This document shows, piece after piece, positions 31,901-41,366 of a DNA stretch of 41,368 nt. Under the pieces are notes generated by a model. That model was not told the DNA's origin. It made no database searches and worked only from the letters and a program-made list of their open reading frames with translations. The stretch's first letter is position 1. Each line of letters begins with the position of its first letter. The stretch is taken from positions 1 through 41,368 of the forward strand of contig CADBRA010000019.1 of assembly GCA_902796965.1 (NCBI GenBank). Direction: 5' to 3'. Origin of the DNA: an uncultured Eubacteriales bacterium (GTDB lineage: Bacteria > Bacillota > Clostridia > Peptostreptococcales > Anaerovoracaceae). Position numbers and translations under genes: made by a program.

Positions 31901-32722
31901 GTGAAAGTATACGGACTTTCCGGAAAGAGCGGTACGGGCAAGAGCTTCCAGTCGATAAACATATGCCGTGACAGAGACATAGAGTCGATTATAGACGACG
32001 GGCTGTTCATATGCCACAATGCAGTTCAGGCGGGCCATTCGGCCAAACGTGATGCAAACAAGATAACGGCGATAAGGACGGCAATATTTGACAATCCTGA
32101 GGAACGGCGCGCCGTAGCTGACAAAATAAAAGAAGTGAATCCTGAGAGCATTCTGGTAATAGGAACGTCTGACGCGATGGTGGAGAAGATCTGCAGCAGA
32201 CTGGAGCTGCCGGAGCCTTCTGAGATGCTCCACATCGAGGATGTGTCGGATCCGGATGATATAACGACGGCGCTGAGGCAGAGACGCGAAAAGGGCAAGC
32301 ACGTTATACCGGTTCCGACATTCGAGATTCAGCCTGAGTTTTCTGGATATTTCATGACTCCGTTCAGACTGCTGTTCCGCAGAAACGGCAATCTCGTGGA
32401 AGGCGATGAAAAGAGTGTCGTCAGACCGGCATACAGTTATCTTGGCAGGTTCTATATATCTGATTCAGCAGTGAAAGACATAGTGGAGCACGTCAGCGTC
32501 GAATGTCCCGGCGTATGTGAAGTTGTCAGAAGCAGTGTCGCAAAAAATGAGAGCGGTGTCGAGATAAGCGTGGCGGTGATTTTCGATATGGATAATTCGC
32601 TGCGTGAAAACATAGAATCGCTACAGCGCCGTCTCGCGGAGGAAGTCGCGAACATGACGGCTTTCAATATACTGACCGTGAATGTCACGGTGAAAGGCCT
32701 GAGGCCTGTGGAAGGATTATGA
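31901..32722 (+). CDS. P-loop NTPase fused to an Asp23-like domain, function unknown
   Basis: 273 residues. The N-terminus KVYGLSGKSGTGKSFQS holds a Walker A at about residues 8-15. The middle (about 20-165) resembles a small P-loop kinase/ATPase core with SILVIGTSDAMVEKIC as a possible Walker B-like strand and RREKGKHVIPVPTFEI. The C-terminal 95 residues (from YLGRFYISDSAVKDIVEHV to FNILTVNVTVKGL) match the Asp23/YloU pattern, whose family ends with a V-x-x-V-N-V-x-V-x-G-V strand. Asp23 proteins are small envelope-stress or scaffold proteins; a fusion to a P-loop domain is uncommon. The start is GTG at 31901 with GGTGATC upstream. It overlaps the glycosylase gene by 4 bases (ATGA), so both are co-translated. 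The assignment of the C-terminal domain is by pattern only. Confidence 0.75.
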   Translation: MKVYGLSGKSGTGKSFQSINICRDRDIESIIDDGLFICHNAVQAGHSAKRDANKITAIRTAIFDNPEERRAVADKIKEVNPESILVIGTSDAMVEKICSRLELPEPSEMLHIEDVSDPDDITTALRQRREKGKHVIPVPTFEIQPEFSGYFMTPFRLLFRRNGNLVEGDEKSVVRPAYSYLGRFYISDSAVKDIVEHVSVECPGVCEVVRSSVAKNESGVEISVAVIFDMDNSLRENIESLQRRLAEEVANMTAFNILTVNVTVKGLRPVEGL

Positions 32723-33609
32723 TGAGAGCAGAACAGCAGGGAAATTGCATAATAGTATATGATGTAAAAGATTTCGACGCAGATCACGTGTTTGACTGCG
32801 GACAGTGCTTTCGCTGGAACAGGGAAGAGGATGGAAGCTACACGGGCGTGGCATCCGGAAGGTCTGCGAATATAAGTTTTGTGGCAGGAAATTTCCAGGA
32901 TGGCGGGACGCTCCGCATAGACAACTGCACGCTTGAAGACTTCAGGGACTTTTGGTGCGGATATCTGGATCTTGGCCGCGACTATGGAGAGATAAAAAGG
33001 CGCATAACAGAAAACGACAGTGTCATGAGGAAAGCCGCGGAATTCGGGAGCGGCATCAGACTTCTGCGGCAGGATCCGTGGGAAACTGTTATTTCGTTTA
33101 TCATTTCGCAGAACTCAAACATACCGCGCATAAAAAAATGTATAGAAAAGCTCTGTACTATGTTCGGCGATCCGGCAGGCGAGTACAGAGGAGAGATGCG
33201 GTATGCGTTTCCGCGCCCGGAGCAGCTGGCTTGTCTGACGCGCGATGACCTGGCGCCGGTGAAACTCGGGTACAGGGACAAGTATATATTGAGCACTGCA
33301 GCTGATGTGGCACGGGACGGCGGAGCATCGCTCGCCGCCGCGGCCGGGATGAATCATGATGACGCACAGAAGGAAATCAGGAAGCTGAAGGGCGTAGGTC
33401 CAAAGGTGGCAGACTGTATTCTGCTGTTTGGACTGCATAAGTATGACAGCTTTCCGCTCGACGTCTGGATGAAGAAGATAATGAATAAATTATATGGCTT
33501 TGACGAGGATGACACCAGGGGAATGGATGCGTATGCGCGCAGCAGATATGGAGAGCTGTCGGGCTTCGCGCAGCAGTATCTCTATTACTATGCCAGGTTC
33601 AATCTGTAG
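32719..33609 (+). CDS. 8-oxoguanine DNA glycosylase, OGG1 type
   Basis: 296 residues. The N-terminal OGG domain has DHVFDCGQCFRWNREEDGSYTGVA; the HhH-GPD part contains PWETVISFIISQNSNIPRIKKCIEKLC and the helix-hairpin-helix LKGVGPKVADCILLFGLHKYDSFPLDVWMKKIM. The lysine in GPKVAD is the expected Schiff-base nucleophile and the aspartate in FPLDVW the conserved catalytic acid, as in human OGG1 (K249, D268). It excises 8-oxoguanine and cleaves the strand. OGG1-type enzymes occur in Clostridia. Two ATG codons stand in a row; AAGGA upstream is 2 and 5 bases away, so translation may begin at 32722. It overlaps the preceding gene by 4 bases. Confidence 0.9.
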   Translation: MMRAEQQGNCIIVYDVKDFDADHVFDCGQCFRWNREEDGSYTGVASGRSANISFVAGNFQDGGTLRIDNCTLEDFRDFWCGYLDLGRDYGEIKRRITENDSVMRKAAEFGSGIRLLRQDPWETVISFIISQNSNIPRIKKCIEKLCTMFGDPAGEYRGEMRYAFPRPEQLACLTRDDLAPVKLGYRDKYILSTAADVARDGGASLAAAAGMNHDDAQKEIRKLKGVGPKVADCILLFGLHKYDSFPLDVWMKKIMNKLYGFDEDDTRGMDAYARSRYGELSGFAQQYLYYYARFNL

Positions 33610-33674
33610 ACGGGCGGGAGACTGCCTGCAGCGCCAAACACCATATGAATGTATGCGGCAGATTTTTCAGGAAA

Positions 33675-33694
33675 GGCTGCCGGTTTAGGCAGCC
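33675..33694 (+). terminator. hairpin after the glycosylase gene
   Basis: GGCTGCC-GGTTTA-GGCAGCC, 7-bp perfect stem, 65 bases after the stop; only a weak T-rich tail (CTTCTATAT) follows a GC patch. The remaining bases 33695-33819 show no gene. Confidence 0.5.
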
Positions 33695-33819
33695 GCCGCT
33701 TCTATATATGTCATATGTCCGCATAAGGCATGATAAAAATAAATACAGATCATTATTCCGCTGTAATAACCGTTTTGCAAGGCCGTGCAGCTGGCGACAC
33801 AAAAACTTTTATATTTGCC

Positions 33820-33848
33820 TTGACATATCCGGACAAGTGAGTTAAATT
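33820..33848 (+). promoter_or_regulatory. promoter of groES-groEL
   Basis: Perfect TTGACA at 33820-33825, 17-base spacer, TAAATT at 33843-33848, directly before the CIRCE element. Confidence 0.85.
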
Positions 33849-33852
33849 ATCT

Positions 33853-33879
33853 TTAGCACTCATAGAGGTTGAGTGCTAA
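33853..33879. promoter_or_regulatory. CIRCE operator (HrcA binding site)
   Basis: TTAGCACTC, nine bases, GAGTGCTAA: exact match to the CIRCE consensus. HrcA bound here represses groESL until heat shock. hrcA itself is not in this window. Confidence 0.98.
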
Positions 33880-33937
33880 CAACAAAGCAATCATGAAATT
33901 ACACATATGATTTTTAGATTGAAAGGAGATAATGACA

Positions 33938-34210
33938 ATGATAAAACCACTTGGTGCAAATGTATTAGTTAAACGTCTTGAAGCTGAAGAAAAGACTCAG
34001 GGCGGCATCATTCTCGCAAGCTCGGCAAAAGAAGAACCTCAGGTTGCCGAAGTAAAGGAAATCGGACCTGGAACTGAGGACGTCAAGATGGAAGGACTCA
34101 AGAAAGGCTCAAAAGTAATATTCAAGAAGTATGGCGGCAACGAAATAGAATATGAGGGCGAAAAGCTCATAATACTGCCTTATGACGCAATTCTGGCGGT
34201 TGTAGAATAA
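33938..34210 (+). CDS. groES: co-chaperonin GroES
   Basis: About 90 residues, slightly short of the common 94-97. MIKPLGANVLVKRLEAEEKTQGGIIL starts the fold, with the mobile loop (EKTQGGIILASSAKEEP) and the end KLIILPYDAILAVVE. It forms the heptameric lid of the GroEL cage. I prefer the ATG at 33938: AAGGAGAT ends 9 bases before it, while the ATG at 33932 is only 3 bases from that site. It is controlled by the CIRCE operator upstream and shares a transcript with groEL, although 161 bases with two hairpins separate them. Confidence 0.95.
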   Translation: MIKPLGANVLVKRLEAEEKTQGGIILASSAKEEPQVAEVKEIGPGTEDVKMEGLKKGSKVIFKKYGGNEIEYEGEKLIILPYDAILAVVE

Positions 34211-34220
34211 TTGTCCTTCA

Positions 34221-34255
34221 GCAGCTCTTGAGTCAGCCTGAGGCGGCGGAGCTGC
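34221..34255 (+). promoter_or_regulatory. hairpin in the groES-groEL gap
   Basis: GCAGCTC and GAGCTGC arms, 7 bp with a 21-base loop, 10 bases after the groES stop; followed immediately by the GGA-triloop hairpin. No T-run follows, so likely mRNA processing or stability rather than termination. Confidence 0.45.
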
Positions 34256-34260
34256 GAACT

Positions 34261-34275
34261 GTCCGCGGAGCGGAC
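34261..34275. repeat. compact GC hairpin, GGA triloop
   Basis: GTCCGC-GGA-GCGGAC, identical to 25502-25516, inside the groES-groEL transcript. Confidence 0.65.
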
Positions 34276-34356
34276 GCGTGGTACGGCGGTTTCTTTCGTG
34301 CCTTGATATAAAAAATAAGTTTTACATGAAATAAAATACTGGGTGTGAAAACCTGA

Positions 34357-36012
<1,656 letters not shown>

Positions 36013-36062
36013 TCTGAACCTGAAACTGCGGGTTTAACATTTAAAAATGCAATAAACAGCTG

Positions 36063-36160
36063 AGAGCTGTGGAAATATGATGATCTGGCGATGCAGTCCG
36101 GTTTTAAATCCGGCATTGCGGGTACATTTCAGTATCGTATTATTCCACAGCTCTTTTTTA
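36063..36160 (+). terminator. large nested terminator after groEL
   Basis: AGAGCTGTGGAA (36063-36074) and TTCCACAGCTCT (36143-36154) pair perfectly and are followed by a T-run. The 68-base loop continues the pairing in part (ATATGAT against ATCGTAT) and holds an inner hairpin GCAGTCCGG/TCCGGCATTGC. Much larger than a usual terminator. Confidence 0.75.
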
Positions 36161-36255
36161 TTGCGGTATAATAAAATGTGTTGTAAAATAATAAATCAAA
36201 CTGCATGCGGAAAACTGTGATTTTCTGCAGATTTTGAGTTATGAATGGAGTATTT

Positions 36256-37077
36256 ATGAAGAGTAAAAGATTCGGCAGATTTACTGCTTCCGTTTTGATC
36301 GTGATGATTGCCATATTGCTTTTCGCCGGATGCGGATCGGAGAACAGATATGAATCCGTAGGCTCTCAGCAGGCCGGAAGTGCGGAAAACGACAGGCGGA
36401 GCGAATCAGCACAGAAAGCTCTCGATCAGGATGTGTCAGACGGGTATCTGATCCTTGTGAACAAGGATCAGGCGAATCATCTGTCAGCTTCTTATGAGCC
36501 CTCGGATCTCGAGCGTGTCAAATATGTGGCAGAAGACAGATCTCCGGCAGGATGGTCAATGAGACATAAGGCGGCTGAGCAGTTCAATCTCATGTCAGAG
36601 GATGCCGCAAAGGAAGGTCTGGATGTTGTCGTAACGACTGCATACAGATCGTACGATTTCCAGACTCAGCTGTTCAACAGTTATGTGGCCCAGAAGGGCG
36701 AAGAGGAAGCAAACAAGACGAGCGCAAGGCCCGGGGAGAGCGAGCACCAGACCGGACTTGCGGCTGATTTGTCCACGAGCGAGATAAATTATGCGAATTC
36801 TTCTGCTTTCGGCGATACTAAGGCCGGAAAGTGGGTTGCCGAGAATTGCTGGAAATACGGGTTTATCATCAGGTTCCCTGAGGGCATGGACAGCATAACG
36901 GGATATTCATATGAGCCGTGGCACATCAGATATGTAGGCGATACGGCCGCAAAGGAGATTCATGACTCCGGCATTACGCTCGAGGAATACATAAAGGAAA
37001 ACAAACTCGGCAACAGCATACCTGCTGATGCGCGCGCGTCTGCTTCTGATGCTGAAGTATCGGAAGGCGGGAACTGA
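36256..37077 (+). CDS. VanY-type D-alanyl-D-alanine carboxypeptidase lipoprotein (M15 family)
   Basis: About 273 residues. The lipoprotein signal is MKSKRFGRFTASVLIVMIAILLFAGCG, lipobox FAGC. The M15B peptidase domain (about 70-245) has VVVTTAYRSYDFQTQLFNSYV, the zinc motif SEHQTGLAADL (S-x-H-x-x-G-x-A-x-D) and the EPWHIRYVG histidine, so all zinc ligands are present. It is expected to remove the terminal D-Ala from peptidoglycan stem peptides on the outer face of the membrane. Start: ATG at 36256, 7 bases after GGAG; the frame is open from 36241. No vanRS-type regulator or other resistance gene is near, so this looks like routine wall remodelling rather than glycopeptide resistance. Confidence 0.88.
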   Translation: MKSKRFGRFTASVLIVMIAILLFAGCGSENRYESVGSQQAGSAENDRRSESAQKALDQDVSDGYLILVNKDQANHLSASYEPSDLERVKYVAEDRSPAGWSMRHKAAEQFNLMSEDAAKEGLDVVVTTAYRSYDFQTQLFNSYVAQKGEEEANKTSARPGESEHQTGLAADLSTSEINYANSSAFGDTKAGKWVAENCWKYGFIIRFPEGMDSITGYSYEPWHIRYVGDTAAKEIHDSGITLEEYIKENKLGNSIPADARASASDAEVSEGGN

Positions 37078-37426
37078 TCCCGAGTGTTCCGCGATGCCAG
37101 GTGCATATGTGTGTTCAGAGCAGAGTGGGATCATCGGGCCGAATTGCTCTGACGGACCATCAGGGATGCATTTCTGCCGGGATAGCTGAAGCTTCAGCAT
37201 GGAATTGCGGCAGATCTGCAGGATCTGTTGCGCGCGGAGCGCGTAAGTATCTGCCAGAAGACGATCGCGGATGATTTTATCTGTATCGGAAACACCTCAG
37301 TGTCATTGCGGTCATCATGCGCTGACAAGCGATTATGTCAACATAACTTTATTCATATATTTTTTCAAAACGATATTTCTTTTCCGCAGATAAACGGAGA
37401 TATTCAATTTCAGAGGGAGGAAAACA
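37078..37426 (+). other. leader/intergenic region before guaB
   Basis: No gene and no purine riboswitch is recognised in these 349 bases. They contain a 14-base palindrome (GCTGAAGCTTCAGC, 37185-37198), and a two-level structure in which GGCAGAT (37209-37215) and ATCTGCC (37249-37255) enclose the triloop hairpin at 37230. No promoter with good spacing was found, though AT-rich DNA lies at 37340-37400. Confidence 0.5.
37230..37244. repeat. compact GC hairpin, GGA triloop
   Basis: GCGCGC-GGA-GCGCGT, 5 perfect pairs plus a closing G-U. It sits inside a larger GGCAGAT/ATCTGCC stem upstream of guaB. Confidence 0.55.
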
Positions 37427-38938
37427 ATGGCCAAATATTATTCAGAACCATCACATACTTTCAGTGAATACCTGCTCGTCCCGGGTTATTCGTCGGCTGA
37501 CTGCATCCCGAGCAATGTAAGTCTCAAAACGCCGCTCGTAAAATACAGAAAAGGCGAGGAAGAGTGCCCGATCACTCTGAATATACCTATGGTTTCAGCA
37601 ATCATGCAGTCTGTTTCAGGTGAAAAAATGGCCGTAGCTCTTGCAAAGGAGGGCGGCATGTCGTTTATTTACGGTTCACAGAGCATAGAGGACGAGGCCG
37701 CTATGGTAAGGGCTGTCAAAGCTACAAAAGCCGGTTTTGTAAAGAGCGATTCAAACCTCCCGCCTGATGCCACACTGCAGGACGTTCTGGATCTCAAGGC
37801 AAGGACAGGTCACAGCACGATAGCTGTTACCGAGGATGGCACGGCAGAGGGCAGGGTCCTCGGCATCATCACCAGCAGAGATTACCGTATTTCCAGAATG
37901 GACAGGTCTGAAAAGGTGACGACATTCATGACTCCGTTCGAAAAAATGATCTATGCAAACGAGGGAGTTACTCTTTCTGAAGCAAATGACATCATATGGG
38001 ACAACAAGCTGAATGCGCTCCCGGTCATCGATGAGAATCAGCGTCTTGTAAGCTTCGTTTTCAGAAAAGACTACGATGCTCACAAGAGCAATCCTGATGA
38101 AATACTCGATGCCCACAAGCGCTACATGGTGGGAGCGGGAATCAACACAAGAGACTATGAAGAGAGAGTTCCTGCTCTTCTGGATGCTGGTGTAGACGTG
38201 CTCTGCATAGATTCTTCAGAGGGTTTCTCCGAATTCCAGAGACGCACTCTCAGATATATTAAGGATACTTTCGGCGAAGACGTCAAGGTTGGAGCAGGAA
38301 ATGTAGTAGATAAAGAGGGATTCAGATTCCTCGCTGACGCAGGCGCGGATTTCATCAAGATAGGCATCGGCGGCGGATCAATCTGCATCACGAGAGAGAC
38401 AAAAGGAATCGGCCGCGGACAGGCTACAGCTGTTCAGGATGTTGCAGAAGCCAGAGATGAATACTTCAGAGAGACAGGAGTATATATTCCTATCTGCTCC
38501 GACGGCGGTATCGTATACGATTATCATATGACGCTGGCGCTTGCGATGGGAGCTGATTTCATGATGTTAGGCCGCTATTTTGCTCGTTTCGATGAATCTC
38601 CGAACCCTGTTCTCAATGTCAACGGATCATATGTAAAAGAGTACTGGGGCGAAGGATCAAACCGTGCGCGCAACTGGCAGCGCTACGATGACGGCGAGGG
38701 TTCAAAGCTGAAATTCGAGGAAGGCGTAGACTCATATGTTCCTTATGCAGGTTCGCTCAGAGAAAACGTTCAGCAGTCTCTTGCCAAGGTCAAGGCAACT
38801 ATGTGCAACTGCGGAGCACTTTCAATCGAAGAACTCCAGAACAAGGCGAGACTTACGCTCGTATCTGCTACAAGTATCGTAGAGGGCGGAGCACACGACG
38901 TAATCCTCAAGGATAAGAGCAACGGACAGACGTTCTAA
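37427..38938 (+). CDS. guaB: IMP dehydrogenase, divergent Tritrichomonas-type
   Basis: 503 residues. The TIM barrel is interrupted by two CBS domains (about 100-220). The catalytic loop is [24 protein letters not shown] with the nucleophile at Cys320; the mobile flap [12 protein letters not shown] provides Arg419 and Tyr420. Ordinary bacterial IMPDHs read G-P-G-S-I-C-T-T-R there, without the K-G-I-G-R-G-Q run. The wording here, the length and the C-terminal [13 protein letters not shown] and VEGGAHDVI segments closely match, from memory, the enzyme of the protozoan Tritrichomonas foetus (503 residues, Cys319, Arg418, Tyr419). It oxidises IMP to XMP with NAD, the committed step to GMP. AGAGGGAGG stands before the ATG; guaA follows after 10 bases. 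Confidence 0.94.
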   Translation: MAKYYSEPSHTFSEYLLVPGYSSADCIPSNVSLKTPLVKYRKGEEECPITLNIPMVSAIMQSVSGEKMAVALAKEGGMSFIYGSQSIEDEAAMVRAVKATKAGFVKSDSNLPPDATLQDVLDLKARTGHSTIAVTEDGTAEGRVLGIITSRDYRISRMDRSEKVTTFMTPFEKMIYANEGVTLSEANDIIWDNKLNALPVIDENQRLVSFVFRKDYDAHKSNPDEILDAHKRYMVGAGINTRDYEERVPALLDAGVDVLCIDSSEGFSEFQRRTLRYIKDTFGEDVKVGAGNVVDKEGFRFLADAGADFIKIGIGGGSICITRETKGIGRGQATAVQDVAEARDEYFRETGVYIPICSDGGIVYDYHMTLALAMGADFMMLGRYFARFDESPNPVLNVNGSYVKEYWGEGSNRARNWQRYDDGEGSKLKFEEGVDSYVPYAGSLRENVQQSLAKVKATMCNCGALSIEELQNKARLTLVSATSIVEGGAHDVILKDKSNGQTF

Positions 38939-38948
38939 GGAGCATGAA

Positions 38949-40493
38949 ATGAATCACCAGTCGATAATGGTAATCGACTTCGGAGGCCAGTACAATCAGC
39001 TGATAGCCAGACGCGTCAGAGATCTGAATGTATATGCCGAGGTCGTTCCATATACCAGCGCCATCGAAAAAATAGAAGAAAAACGTCCCGCGGGGATCAT
39101 ATTCACGGGCGGTCCTAACAGCGTCTATGACCCTGCATCGCCGGTTGCCGACATGAGGCTCTATGAGCTTGGCATACCGGTTATGGGAATCTGCTACGGA
39201 GCACAGCTCATGGCGCATCAGCTCGGAGGCTCTGTGAAATCAGCCGATGTGAGCGAATACGGAAGAACGATGCTCCACGTTAAGAATACTGATTCACTGC
39301 TCATGGAAGACGTTTCGCGCGATAACATAGTGTGGATGAGCCATACTGATTTCATAGCGGAACCTCCGGCAGGCTTCAAAGTTACGGCATCGACCGATAA
39401 CTGCCCTGTCGCGGCCATGGAAGACGCCGACAGAGGCTTTTATGCAGTCCAGTTCCATCCGGAGGTCGAGCATTCTGTAGAAGGTCAAAAGGTCCTTTCC
39501 AACTTTGTGTTCAGAATCTGCGGATGCCTCGGAGACTGGAGAATGGATTCGTTCGTCGAAAGCTCGATAGAATCAATAAGAAAGAAAGTAGGAGACGGAC
39601 GAGCGCTCTGCGCACTTTCCGGCGGCGTTGATTCCTCTGTTGCCGCCGTGCTGATGTCAAAGGCGATCGGCAGGCAGCTGACTTGTGTGTTCGTCGATCA
39701 GGGACTGCTGCGAAAGGACGAGGGCGATGAGGTTGAAGCCGTTTTCGGACCTGACGGTTCTTATGATGTTAATTTTATACGCGTAAATGCTCAGCAGCGC
39801 TTTTATGAGAAGCTCAAGGGCGTAACTGAGCCTGAGCAGAAGAGAAAAATCATCGGAGAGGAGTTCATCCGCGTCTTCGAAGAGGAAGCAAAGAAAATAG
39901 GTTCTGTCGATTATCTTGTACAGGGCACAATCTACCCTGACGTCATAGAATCCGGCCTTGGAACATCAGCGACGATCAAATCACATCACAATGTCGGCGG
40001 CCTCCCTGATCACGTAGATTTCAGAGAGATTATAGAGCCGCTCAGGATGCTGTTCAAGGACGAGGTGCGTCAGGTCGGCCGCGAGCTTGGAATCCCTGAA
40101 AATCTCGTAAGCCGCCAGCCGTTCCCGGGCCCGGGACTCGGCATCCGCATAATAGGCGAAGTGACAGAAGAAAAGGTCAGGATAGTGCAGGAGGCAGACG
40201 CAATCTATCGCGAGGAAATAGCGGCCGCGGGTCTCGACAAGGGACTTGGTCAGTATTTTGCAGCTCTCACCAACATGCGCTCCGTCGGCGTTATGGGAGA
40301 TTTCAGAACGTACGATTACGCGGTTGCACTCAGAGCCGTGAACACGAGCGACTTCATGACAGCAGATGCAGCACAGCTGCCGTGGGACGTTCTCGCAAAA
40401 GTCACGAACAGAATCGTAAACGAAGTTAAAGGCGTAAACCGCGTTCTTTACGACTGCACGAGCAAGCCGCCAGGAACGATAGAGTTTGAGTAA
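38949..40493 (+). CDS. guaA: GMP synthase (glutamine-hydrolysing)
   Basis: 514 residues. N-terminal class I glutamine amidotransferase: [23 protein letters not shown], nucleophile Cys in [18 protein letters not shown], and [13 protein letters not shown] with the catalytic histidine and glutamate. The central ATP-pyrophosphatase has the P-loop [15 protein letters not shown], and the dimerisation domain ends [15 protein letters not shown], then [13 protein letters not shown]. It converts XMP to GMP using glutamine and ATP. AAGGAGC lies just before the ATG. The end of this gene is a known integration site for mobile elements, and sequence character changes right after the stop. The last residues PPGTIEFE replace the more common PPGTIEWE. 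Confidence 0.97.
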   Translation: MNHQSIMVIDFGGQYNQLIARRVRDLNVYAEVVPYTSAIEKIEEKRPAGIIFTGGPNSVYDPASPVADMRLYELGIPVMGICYGAQLMAHQLGGSVKSADVSEYGRTMLHVKNTDSLLMEDVSRDNIVWMSHTDFIAEPPAGFKVTASTDNCPVAAMEDADRGFYAVQFHPEVEHSVEGQKVLSNFVFRICGCLGDWRMDSFVESSIESIRKKVGDGRALCALSGGVDSSVAAVLMSKAIGRQLTCVFVDQGLLRKDEGDEVEAVFGPDGSYDVNFIRVNAQQRFYEKLKGVTEPEQKRKIIGEEFIRVFEEEAKKIGSVDYLVQGTIYPDVIESGLGTSATIKSHHNVGGLPDHVDFREIIEPLRMLFKDEVRQVGRELGIPENLVSRQPFPGPGLGIRIIGEVTEEKVRIVQEADAIYREEIAAAGLDKGLGQYFAALTNMRSVGVMGDFRTYDYAVALRAVNTSDFMTADAAQLPWDVLAKVTNRIVNEVKGVNRVLYDCTSKPPGTIEFE

Positions 40494-40508
40494 GTAAAAG
40501 AATTTGAG
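40481..40508. repeat. near-direct repeat at the guaA 3' end, possible attachment-site remnant
   Basis: AGAGTTTGAG (40481-40490, last codons of guaA) and AGAATTTGAG (40499-40508) match at 9 of 10 positions. The true att core would have to be found by comparison with the right end of the element, outside this window. Confidence 0.25.
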
Positions 40509-40637
40509 AACCCGCATAAACAGGGCGTTTGAAGCCTATCAAGGTTCTATTGGATAACAAAATGATAACACTGGCTGAAAAGCATTTATTTACTTTTCGC
40601 CGGAGGTTATCAGGTAAAATCCAACTGAAACCAATAG

Positions 40638-40686
40638 AAAAGGTCTTACTGAATTGAGTGAAATCAATTTGGTAAGACCTTTTTTG
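40638..40686. terminator. bidirectional terminator between guaA and the XRE gene
   Basis: AAAGGTCTTAC and GTAAGACCTTTTTT arms, with AATTGA/TCAATT pairing inside, form a long hairpin with an A-run on one side and a T-run on the other. It can end guaA transcription and the minus-strand XRE gene. Confidence 0.88.
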
Positions 40687-40695
40687 TTGGCTTTT

Positions 40696-41214
40696 TTAAT
40701 CTGTAGTATTTTCAGCTTTTCGCTTTTCACGTAGAGCGTCCAGATCCCGGCGGGTCTGTTCCCACTCCATTTTTGGATAGGTATAGCGCCATTGATCATA
40801 TTGCTCTTTGGTGATCTCGCCGGACTCCAGTTTTTCTGCCTGCTGATACCATGTGTTGAACATATCCCACATACTATGGTAGGTCATTCCTGCGTCCTTG
40901 TCCAACCGGAGGCAGAGTTCGCCATCCAGTTTTCCGATTTTCAGACCACGTGTATCTTCCAGTGTAAAGAGAGTGTGCATAAGTCCAATATCTGTGTCAA
41001 TATCGGGAACATTCAAAGCGTTTGGCGATACCTCAAAGATCTGTGCTAATGCGTTTAAATATTTTTCTTTTGGGCTGCGAGCGCCTTTTTCATACTGGGC
41101 GATACGGACGTCTGCCTGAGAGTCGCTAAACCCCAGAAGTTTACCTAGATATTTCTGCGTAAAGCCACGGAGTAGACGGAAATAATGGATTCTTTCGCCA
41201 ATAGCCATAATCAT
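40696..41214 (-). CDS. XRE-family helix-turn-helix transcriptional regulator
   Basis: 172 residues. The N-terminal Cro/CI-type helix-turn-helix is MAIGERIHYFRLLRGFTQKYLGKLLGFSDSQADVRIAQYEKGARSPKEKYLNALAQIFEVSPNAL (about 3-68). The rest (about 70-172) is not a known catalytic domain; it contains W-rich segments (MWDMFNTWYQQ, YDQWRYTYPKMEWEQTRRD) and a charged C-terminus. Relatives, as I recall them, occur in integrative elements of gut Firmicutes. A GGAG lies on the minus strand 3-9 bases before the ATG at 41214 and an in-frame ATG at 41208; either could be the start. Upstream are four palindromic operators, one of them inside this gene's own promoter, so it most likely represses itself and a divergent operon beyond the window. 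Confidence 0.88.
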   Translation of the reverse strand: MIMAIGERIHYFRLLRGFTQKYLGKLLGFSDSQADVRIAQYEKGARSPKEKYLNALAQIFEVSPNALNVPDIDTDIGLMHTLFTLEDTRGLKIGKLDGELCLRLDKDAGMTYHSMWDMFNTWYQQAEKLESGEITKEQYDQWRYTYPKMEWEQTRRDLDALREKRKAENTTD

Positions 41215-41242
41215 GCTCTCCTATCTGTTTTTTGATAGGTTG

Positions 41243-41272
41243 AGTATAACATAAAAGTATAGAAACAATCAA
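41243..41272 (-). promoter_or_regulatory. promoter of the XRE regulator
   Basis: On the minus strand: -35 TTGATT (41267-41272), 18-base spacer, -10 TATACT (41243-41248). The operator at 41245-41262 fills the spacer. Confidence 0.7.
41245..41262. promoter_or_regulatory. operator copy 1
   Basis: TATAAC-ATAAAA-GTATAG, 6-6-6 layout; a variant of the perfect site at 41349. Confidence 0.6.
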
Positions 41273-41279
41273 GAAAAAC

Positions 41280-41297
41280 CAATACAAAAAAGTTTAA
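41280..41297. promoter_or_regulatory. operator copy 2, degenerate
   Basis: CAATAC-AAAAAA-GTTTAA, 6-6-6 layout; the right half-site is degenerate. Confidence 0.45.
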
Positions 41298-41314
41298 TAA
41301 TTTCTGTAAAACCA

Positions 41315-41344
41315 CTTGACCAATACAAAAATGTATAGTAATAT
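41315..41344 (+). promoter_or_regulatory. divergent promoter toward the window end
   Basis: TTGACC at 41315-41320, 18-base spacer, TAATAT at 41339-41344. Operator copy 3 lies in the spacer and copy 4 just downstream, so a bound repressor would block it. The target gene is beyond the window. Confidence 0.6.
41321..41338. promoter_or_regulatory. operator copy 3
   Basis: CAATAC-AAAAAT-GTATAG, 6-6-6 layout. Confidence 0.6.
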
Positions 41345-41348
41345 GTGA

Positions 41349-41366
41349 CTATACAAAAAAGTATAG
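41349..41366. promoter_or_regulatory. operator copy 4, perfect palindrome
   Basis: CTATAC-AAAAAA-GTATAG: perfect 6-bp inverted half-sites around an A6 spacer. It defines the consensus of the four sites. Confidence 0.7.

Noticed and set aside
36256-37077. Glycopeptide resistance locus
   Set aside because: Only a VanY-like carboxypeptidase is present; no vanH/A/X or vanRS genes lie beside it, so a resistance role is not supported.
37078-37426. Purine riboswitch before guaB
   Set aside because: I looked for the conserved junction sequences and paired loops of the purine and PRPP/guanine classes and did not see them; only unrelated palindromes are present.
40696-41214. Toxin-antitoxin pair including the XRE protein
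   Set aside because: No small toxin gene lies next to it on either side within the window; the operator layout fits a mobile-element switch better.
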